From positions 1,725,471 through 1,789,470 of the forward strand of contig NW_021167079.1 in the NCBI RefSeq assembly GCF_003711515.1: a stretch of DNA of 64,000 bases, given 5' to 3'. The notes under the pieces were generated by a model. That model was not told where the DNA came from, did not search any database, and was given only the letters and a program-made list of their open reading frames with translations. The position numbers and the translations under genes are program-made. Position 1 is the stretch's first letter, and every line of letters starts with the position of its first letter. Origin of the DNA: Sodiomyces alkalinus F11 (taxonomy: Eukaryota; Ascomycota; Sordariomycetes; Glomerellales; Plectosphaerellaceae). Below, in pieces: positions 57,638-64,000 of the stretch.

Positions 57638-57833
57638 TATTATATTCTATCACGTAAGCCACGGTATAATACTCTCCTATTAGTTAGAAGTGCCCTACTA
57701 TCCTCGCTTAGAAGGTAGTAGATATATTTAGGACATATATACCCGCCCCCTTTTTCTTTCTCTTTTATAGATAATACAATCATACATTTCCTGAATCAAC
57801 GCTCCCTGTAAGCATACTCCCGTCAATTCAACA
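57638..57833 (+). repeat. Right LTR of the Copia element (196 bp)
   Basis: Same length and order as the left copy. It ends TCAATTCAACA, directly followed by the GTTCC target duplication. It is less mutated at its 3' end than the left copy, which gives the better view of the ancestral end (CAACA). Confidence 0.88.
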
Positions 57834-57838
57834 GTTCC

Positions 57839-58479
57839 CCATCACAGTGGGGGCGGTCCTATGTACAACGTACAACGTAGACTAACCAGTGGTGTGGCGT
57901 CTTGGCTAAACAAGCCACCCCGTCCCGGCATGCCATATCGGGGCCCCGGCGGAAGAGAAAAGGCAGAAGAAAAGTATATATAAAAAAAAAAAAAAAAATT
58001 AAAACAAAAACAAAAATAATAAACGGAAATTTCATTTGACTCCGTACGTTAATACGTTATAGGTGAGTACAGAGTATTATCTCCGTAATTGTCTTAGTAA
58101 AAATAGGGTTCCGCAGACGGTCAGTAAAGTAATACTATGAAGTACTGATACGATACCTCTTAACGATAGAGGGCAACTTCAGAGTTTTCCCTTTAAACTC
58201 CCGAGTCGACAGCGGAGCCATGACGTCATTGGCGGAATGCGCCGAGCCGCGTTAACCCGGAGATTTTCCTTAATTCTGAATAGACACGGTTCGGCAGCGG
58301 CTGTCGATAGCCCAGCAGGGAGAGCAAGTCATCGGCCACCATGAAATGCCATAGGCCTCGTCACACAGCCGACGAACATTTCAACGTTCTTCTCGATCGC
58401 GACAACACTCGGCTTTATACGGCGTGGGTGCCTGTTGTCACGAATCAGCCTCAAAGGTAACGAGCTTCTTACAGGAAGT
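57839..58479. other. Flank right of the transposon
   Basis: No gene supported. It contains an A-rich run at about 57982-58020. The base composition returns to normal at once after the target duplication. Confidence 0.4.
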
Positions 58480-59079
58480 CGGTAAGCAGACGCAGAAAGA
58501 GAATTTGAAGCCAATAACGGAACACAAGGAAGCGCGCATAAACGTATTCCAGCCCTCACCCCCGCAGCACAAGTACCACACATCTGCGTATCGCCGCCGA
58601 ATGTCGTGTTCCATCGCGTCCCAAACCCGCTCTTGGGAGATGCGGTGCCTGTGATGTATGTCCCGTCACCCGTTTTCTTGTAGTTTAAAACGCACTTTGC
58701 GGTAAATATCACTATCAGACCAGGGTATTTCATCTCCTCCGTCTTCTATAATGTCCTCGAAACCGTCTCCGAAGCACCCTTCGTTGCGAAAGACCTTCCA
58801 CGGTGGCACCGCCTGGAGCCGCACAGTAGAGCAGTCGATCGCGAGGTCGTCCTCGACCCGTTGGCTTTTGAATATTTTATAGACCCTTGCGATTGCAAAG
58901 CTGGGCCGGCTGAGTGGGGCTGCATATTGCCGTGGCGCGCGCGGTGGCTCACCAAAAAGAAAAATGGCGCAGAGATCGTGGTGGAGATTGTGGGGCAGGT
59001 ATCTCGCACGGACCGTTTGGCGGGCCGAGTTTACGAAGGATGGCGCGGAAGGAAGAACCTTTCGTTCCTCAAGGCACAA
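58480..59079 (-). pseudogene. Degenerate antisense reading frame, hypothetical
   Basis: A frame open from 59079 to 58666 becomes protein-like in its second half (VYKIFKSQRVEDDLAI, AVPPWKVFRNEGCFGDGFED, WSDSDIYRKVRFKLQENG). It meets a TGA. The same frame then stays protein-like to about 58550 (QERVWDAMEHDIRRRYADVW). Either a stop mutation has broken a real gene or a short intron was missed. The first third overlaps the 5' end of the plus-strand frameshifted gene, so both cannot be fully genuine there. No family recognised. Confidence 0.35.
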
Positions 59080-60169
59080 CCGAACAGGAAGCAGCTCTGG
59101 CCATCAACGACGATGGGCAAGCTTGCGAAGCAGGCCGATCCTCTACGGGCAGGGCCCTCGCGCGTTGAAAAGTCTCGCGCACAGAGAGACAGCCGCATTC
59201 TCCCGTCATGGTGTTATCGAGTCCAGGCTGGCAGATTTAACGACGACAGAGAATGGAATGCTACGACTTTGATGAGGATCTTTCAGAGCTGGAAGAGGAC
59301 AACGAACAGAGAGACGATGCCGAGCAGCTCAAGGAGGAGGAGGGGGAGGACTGCGAGTGCCGCGGCAGGGACCCCGAGTGCGACTGCCAGTTTGAGGACG
59401 GCGATGATATGGACGACGAGTCGGAGAGATCGTACGACGGATCTGACGCCGACGACTACTACGAGCTGAAAGAAGAGCGCGAGGAAAGGAAGTGGGAGAA
59501 GCTGCGGGAGCGGAAGGAGAAAGACCCAGAACAACAAATTGAGAGGACTAAGGAAGAGGAGGTTCGTGCCGCATACGGATCTTTCAGGAAGGCCGAGAAG
59601 GAACACAAGACTATCCCTATCGAATCACTTGGGGGCCAGGGGTTTAGGCTGTTCTGCAGCAATCATATCAACCATTTCTACTCCGATTTCTATGCGACCA
59701 AACGGGTTGACTTTTACAACCTCGACGGCACGGACGACGGCACAGATAATCCCCGTCTGACCAAACAGAAGCCCGGCGGCGAGACTGACATGGTGGAGAC
59801 GTGTATCTCGATGCGAATGCCAACTGCAGCTTTGGGCCGTTCCGCCCTCCGAACCGCGCGAGCCGGAGGGTTGTCAAGGTGAAGAGCTGCGATGGCAAGT
59901 ATGAGCTGTCGTTTATGTTCATCGGCAACGGTTACCTGAAGCTGAGGGTCTCTCGGGAAATGGTGTTCATGAAGCCTTACGGTGCAAGCTCTACAGCTCC
60001 CCCGCCCACTGCTCCGGAAGTGTTCGAGTTCGTCGGCATCTGGCGCGATCGGGAGAAGGAGAAGGCGGAACGACAGAAGATGATGGTAAAGATACGCCGC
60101 TCGCCGTCACCCCGCGAAAGTTGGTTTGAGATGAACCATCCCATGGGGGTTTGGAATCAGCCATGGTAG
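59040..60169 (+). pseudogene. Conserved-looking fungal protein gene with three frame changes
   Basis: Protein-like sequence runs through this region but jumps between two frames. It begins MARKEEPFVPQGTTEQEAAL (ATG 59040). It shifts near 59130 to a frame with RALKSLAHRETAAFSRHGVI. It returns near 59250 to the first frame, with DFDEDLSELEEDNEQ, an acidic Cys-containing stretch (CECRGRDPECDCQFEDGDD), a charged coiled-coil region and GFRLFCSNHINHFYSDFYAT. Near 59785 it shifts again to YLDANANCSFGPFRPP, YELSFMFIGNGYLKLRVSRE and the end WFEMNHPMGVWNQPW. No GT..AG introns of normal size fit the shifts. It looks like a once-conserved gene now broken by small indels, or poor local sequence. Function unknown; nuclear or cytosolic by lack of signals. 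Confidence 0.65.
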
Positions 60170-60407
60170 AGTCTCGTTCTCAAGCAGGCTTTATGCTAGG
60201 TGTTGAAGGCTGTGAGTTGTCTCGGTCGCTCGCTCGCTTCATATGCTAGTACACCCGAATAAGGGCTAAAGCCCAGTCCACACGTAACGTCCCAATCGAT
60301 CAATTTGCAAAGAACCTTTCGTTCCTCAAGACATTGGCCCCGCGCTGCCTATTTAACCCAAATGAAAAAGTTTGTGAAAAGAGAGATATCAAACGTCCTG
60401 GAATTAT
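60170..60407. other. Short intergenic
   Basis: No gene seen between the frameshifted gene and the minus-strand hypothetical ORF. Unremarkable composition. Confidence 0.3.
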
Positions 60408-60929
60408 CTACTTTATGGCTTGATTGTGAATGACCCCTTCACCGTCTTGGTGTGGAAAAGACGCCCAAGGCTCTGCATGCTGTGGCGTCACCGGCGCAAA
60501 TTTCTGAGTGGGCTGGTCCTCTGTTCTCTCCTCGTCGCAGGCAGCATTGTAATATTCGGCCCATTCACCAAAGTCGTCCATTCCTAATTCTGCACTACCG
60601 TCGCAAACGCCAGGACCGACATCAGACGACAAAGTGCCCCTGCGCCCTGTGCCAAGCAACTGTAGGTGAGACCGAGCAGCCGGCGCTAGGAATGACCCGT
60701 TCTCGTCGCGTGGCTCGGTAAACTTACTGATCACACTGCCCACCCCACCAGGTTCCGAATCGGAGGGGCAGTTAAAACTCCGGGGTGCTGTCGCCGCGCC
60801 GGGGTCGGTGCGAACAGGGCCGCTGGAAACGCCCGATTCTCCGCTGCCGTTAGATGACAGAGTGTCCCCGAAAATCCAATCGCGCCCTGACGGAGGAGTT
60901 TCGCTCTGTAGCTGGGTCGGGGTCAGCAT
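60408..60929 (-). CDS. Hypothetical protein (173 aa), low confidence
   Basis: A single open frame that is Ser/Gly/Pro/Glu-rich and probably disordered, with no recognised domain. A short aromatic/acidic stretch (GMDDFGEWAEYYNAACDEER) is the only part that looks conserved. It starts at an ATG at 60929 and ends at 60408. It may be a real orphan gene or a chance ORF in a decaying region. Confidence 0.35.
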   Translation of the reverse strand: MLTPTQLQSETPPSGRDWIFGDTLSSNGSGESGVSSGPVRTDPGAATAPRSFNCPSDSEPGGVGSVISKFTEPRDENGSFLAPAARSHLQLLGTGRRGTLSSDVGPGVCDGSAELGMDDFGEWAEYYNAACDEERTEDQPTQKFAPVTPQHAEPWASFPHQDGEGVIHNQAIK

Positions 60930-61064
60930 TATCGGATGCGGATAGGTCTTGATGAACTGGCCGTGAGCTGCTGCCCTTGCTTTTCAGACTGTGTAACAAA
61001 TTGAGCTCGCCGGGTCTCTGCATCTTGGGATAGACATCGATGGAGGAGACTCCTCGTCGCTTCG

Positions 61065-61803
61065 CTAACGGATGGGCGCCGTCGATGACGTTGTGCGATT
61101 GCGGGATGGCCGAAACATGCTTGAGATCATGCCATGGGGAGAGTCGACATGGCCGATGACTTTGAAGCCAAACTTGGCATACAGTGGGACACCTTCAGGT
61201 GCTGCCAGCACAAATGCGTGCCGTCCATGCAAGTTTATCTCTCCACAAATCCGCTGCATGAACGCCGAGCCAATCCCTCGCCGCTGATGGTCCGGATTCA
61301 CCGACATGATAGTCAAGCCTAGAATTCATATATCAGCACGCCACTCGATCGTTCAGTAGAGTCAACATACGGCAAATATTATCAAGATCCTTTAGGATCC
61401 GCTCACGCTCCATCTTCAATTCTTTTGACAGAGAAAGCCAGCCATCCACATCCAGAGTCAATGGAAGCCAGTTTTTCGTATTCGCACTTCGTCGGGAGGG
61501 ATCTTTGGAAAGCTGCCCAGCGCTCTCCATCTCTCGACGTCGTTCGATAGTAGTCCAGGCACAGAGCCCAACAGGGATTCCATCAATAAAAGCCTGGAGA
61601 AAGGTTTCTGCTCGATTTTTCGGCGCATCTCTTAACATATCGGCGTACCAGCGGACCACTTCATCCCTTTCGGTTTCGTGCATGTTCTCTGCGGAAGGAA
61701 ACATTACCCGGAACAGGGGTGTATTCCATATTGCGGGAACCTCAACATACCGTGAGAGACTCTCGGCATTAGAAATATCAACATCGGATAGTACGAAAGA
61801 CAT
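61065..61803 (-). CDS. GNAT-family N-acetyltransferase (228 aa)
   Basis: Two exons, 61803-61371 and 61318-61065, with a 52-nt GTATGT..CTAG intron. The splice joins DLDNICR to LTIMSVNPDHQRRGIGSAFM in phase. QRRGIGSAF is motif A of the GNAT fold, which binds the acetyl-CoA pyrophosphate. FVLAAPEGVPLYAKFGFKVI is motif B with the usual Tyr and GF. The N-terminal half (VPAIWNTPLFRVMFPSAEN, LQAFIDGIPVGLCAWTTIER) matches fungal GNAT proteins acting on unknown amines. It is cytosolic. It is the only clearly intact gene right of the transposon. Confidence 0.85.
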
Positions 61804-64000
61804 CCTCGTAAGCTATTGTGAGAATTCAGGGTTTGGCAGAGGAAAGAAAGTTTCCGGTCTTTGAAACGAAGCACGAACCCACCTTAACTAAGGGCACCCG
61901 TATAGGTATATAGACCACGATATAGTCCTTACGGGATCTATACCTAACTAAGGGCTTTAGATCTCGGGGACCTCGGGTATTAGGATATAATAGGGGCGGA
62001 TACCGGAGAAGACTGGATATGATCTAAATGATATAGTACCTATAATAGAGTCTTCACCACCCAAATTAAGGGCATAAGAGACTCCTATAGATATAACTTA
62101 ACATAATACACACACACGGGATTTCTGCTCCATCAAGTTAATCATATAAGTGCTATTTTGACGTGCGACAGGAAGCTTGCCAGAATTCCCGTCCTCACCT
62201 TGGTGTATCAGCCGCCTGATGATGTAATAATGTCCAAGGAAAAATGGACCCAGCTCTAGTTCCTTCGTTCCTCCGTCCTTGAACCCAACACTTCCTGATC
62301 TTTTGCCGAACCTGCAAACCAACATCGTTCTCAATAAGGTAGGGACTCATTTGCCGTCGAATGGTCAAGGTCAGCCTGGGTGCACGGGCCACAAGCGCCA
62401 CACATGCGCTTGTGGCCCGTGCGCTCGCCTTATCGGTGGCTTTGCAGGAAGAAACATTTCAGTCGCAATGGGTTGCCCCCAGTTGGTCATACAACCTGCT
62501 GCACGCCTTATATACCTACTCGTTCCTCGAGAGAATACCAAGAAAAGTGATGGCTTCCGCACAGTGAATCTGAGTCTTTAAATAATAGATCTTGGCGGTC
62601 TGGTTGCAGCGGACACGCGCTGCTGCCACTGCCCTCGTGGTCTCAATCGACTGCCGGATAATATGTTGATTCTTCCGGGGCTGAACAGGCCCTTCCACCC
62701 CATTCTACGCGTGTAGGTACCTACCACCGAATGATATCATCCCCAAGGTCACAACAAGACAGACCGTCAATGGCACCTAGGTAGTGAACGGAGAACTCGG
62801 ATTGTCTCGGCGGGATGACGGCGGGAATCTAACATCCTTTGTTCCCCTTTTGGCCCTTTCCAGTTGATTGACGTAGCACGGCTCATGATCATTAAGAGAC
62901 TCGACTTTAGCTCTCCCGATTGCGACGCTATATCTTCCCGTCGCCTTAGTCCCCAGCGATACAGGTAAGTACCTTATAGAGGAAATATCCATGACTCGCG
63001 AACTAATACTGCGTGATATATTAAGGGCTGCAAGTTAAATACGCACTGATCGACCCGATCATTGTTCACGGACCGGTCCTGCAAGGTATTGAACCGGAAC
63101 GGTCACTATTCCGTATCAACGCTCCGCATTCAGGTGTAGACCGATGCCGGTGCCGGCCGTCTTCTATGAAGAGGCTCCGCTGCCCTCAAACCAACCCGCG
63201 TGCCTCGTACGATTTCCATCGAACATAATTTAAGTTCCCCCCTAGATCAGATCACGACAGCGGCCGATCTGCCGCCAATGATCCTTACGGATCTATGTTA
63301 ACGGAAGCTTTCCGTCATATCGGAAGGGTTCAGGGTCTCGGGACCGTCGCAATGTCCGTGAGCTTAATTGACTGGATCGTATCCCGGGACATCGGGTGAC
63401 ATGCTACCACTTTCCGCCCATGATATAGAGGTCTATGCGCCCGACCTCTCTTTTTCTTGAGACTTTTCGCTCCTTGGGGGTGGTTTTCTCTTCACATGTT
63501 CCCGATTGCGATACACAATCTACCATATCTAAATATCCAATAAGCCTCACCAACGTCGTGTTCTGGAAGGCGGTGGTGTAATTACTTGTACCACCCTACT
63601 CCGTAGATTGGAAGGTAAGGTAGTGTACGGAGTACGGCACGCCCGCACAGGCTAAAGCCATTCTAGTACACGTAGTGCCCGTACCTGACGCCAGCGCGAT
63701 ACCACCCGGGAGCCACCTGAGGCTAATGACAAATCGCTCCGAGGCTGGTGAGATGGAATATTCCTCTGCTTCTTCGTTTCCCCATACAACCAAAATATAA
63801 TAACGTTTGCTGTCAAAGCAAGTTTCCTAGGCGACTTTACGGCTTGTAAAGACACATAAACCGACTCTGGCGCCCGTGCAGTGTCCAAATATCGTTGAGA
63901 ACTCGCTGGTCGGTATGGATGCAGACAAGGACTACCAGTCCACCCTGCACTTTCCCATTCCTTTTCTATCGTTATGTCACGTTCCTGTCCATGATGATAT
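61804..64000. other. Gene-poor region with RIP-like fragment and hairpin
   Basis: No gene supported in about 2.2 kb. About 61884-62100 has the same TA-rich, CA/TG-poor look as the big element and may be a small RIP-mutated repeat scrap. A perfect hairpin lies at 62382-62422. Beyond that the sequence is ordinary intergenic DNA to the window end. Confidence 0.45.
62382..62422. repeat. Perfect inverted repeat, 17-bp arms, 7-nt loop
   Basis: Left arm 62382-62398 (GCACGGGCCACAAGCGC) pairs without mismatch with right arm 62406-62422; the loop is CACACAT. It is too short for a transposon and not followed by a T-run, so it is probably a structure-forming palindrome of unknown role. Confidence 0.85.

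Larger units (their letters stand above)
43564..57838 (+). mobile_element. Composite RIP-degraded Ty1/Copia LTR element with nested LINE and unresolved DNA
   Basis: The boundaries are GTTCC direct repeats (43564-43568 and 57834-57838), a 5-bp target-site duplication, just outside two 196-bp terminal repeats. The element is 14,265 bp, far longer than a normal Copia (about 5-6 kb), because its 3' part holds other repeat DNA including a LINE. The region has almost no open frames. CA and TG are scarce, TA is very common and CG is kept, the RIP pattern. Ordinary sequence resumes right at both outer edges. All reading frames are dead, so the element is a relic. Confidence 0.88.

Noticed and set aside
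43569..57833. CRISPR-like or array structure
   Set aside because: Repeats here are LTRs and tandem purine units. No regularly spaced direct repeats with unique spacers were seen, and the genome is eukaryotic.

Overview
This window is nuclear DNA of a filamentous ascomycete (Pezizomycotina, most likely a Sordariomycete). The evidence is GC-rich genes with short GT..AG introns, fungal gene families (ATP25, an LSH/MUS-30 remodeller, a CBM1-bearing secreted protein, CE3 esterase, Copia and Tad-like elements) and a 14 kb repeat with the CpA-to-TpA signature of repeat-induced point mutation (RIP). I inferred exon structures by hand from splice signals, frame continuity and family motifs; no alignment was run.

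Left part (1-43.5 kb) is gene-dense, with ordinary cellular genes on both strands: a small Cys-rich protein, GINS subunit PSF2, an uncertain minus-strand gene, a ferric reductase with a His/Asp-rich outer segment, a DUF6914-type protein convergent with an APH-family phosphotransferase, a helix-hairpin-helix glycosylase-like protein whose 3' end overlaps a CK2-alpha-derived pseudokinase, an HSL-type hydrolase with a His-Lys/His-Glu insertion, and two secreted plant-cell-wall proteins placed tail to tail (DUF1996-CBM1 and CE3 esterase). Then come an LSH/MUS-30 chromatin remodeller, an Arc1-type tRNA-binding protein, mitochondrial RNA polymerase divergent from ATP25 (two mitochondrial genes sharing one 0.7 kb promoter region), a POM33/TMEM33 membrane protein with a 16-nt microexon, the ALG9 mannosyltransferase, and an SLC6/SNF-type transporter.

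From 43,569 to 57,833 lies one composite transposon: a Ty1/Copia LTR element with 196-bp LTRs and a 5-bp GTTCC target duplication. Its 3' part is occupied by a Tad-like LINE and unresolved repeat sequence. All of it is riddled with stops from RIP, and it contains a 90-N assembly gap in a 16-bp purine minisatellite.

Right of the element (57.8-64 kb) the DNA is a decaying flank: a conserved-looking gene broken by three frame changes, an antisense reading frame broken by a stop, one hypothetical ORF, one intact GNAT acetyltransferase, another small RIP-like fragment, a perfect 17-bp hairpin and about 2 kb without genes.

The most interesting leads are the CK2-like pseudokinase (HRD changed to HRG), a possible non-AUG mitochondrial presequence in front of the Arc1 homologue, and the nested RIP-inactivated element with intact boundaries. 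I did not find a clearly new multi-gene system.
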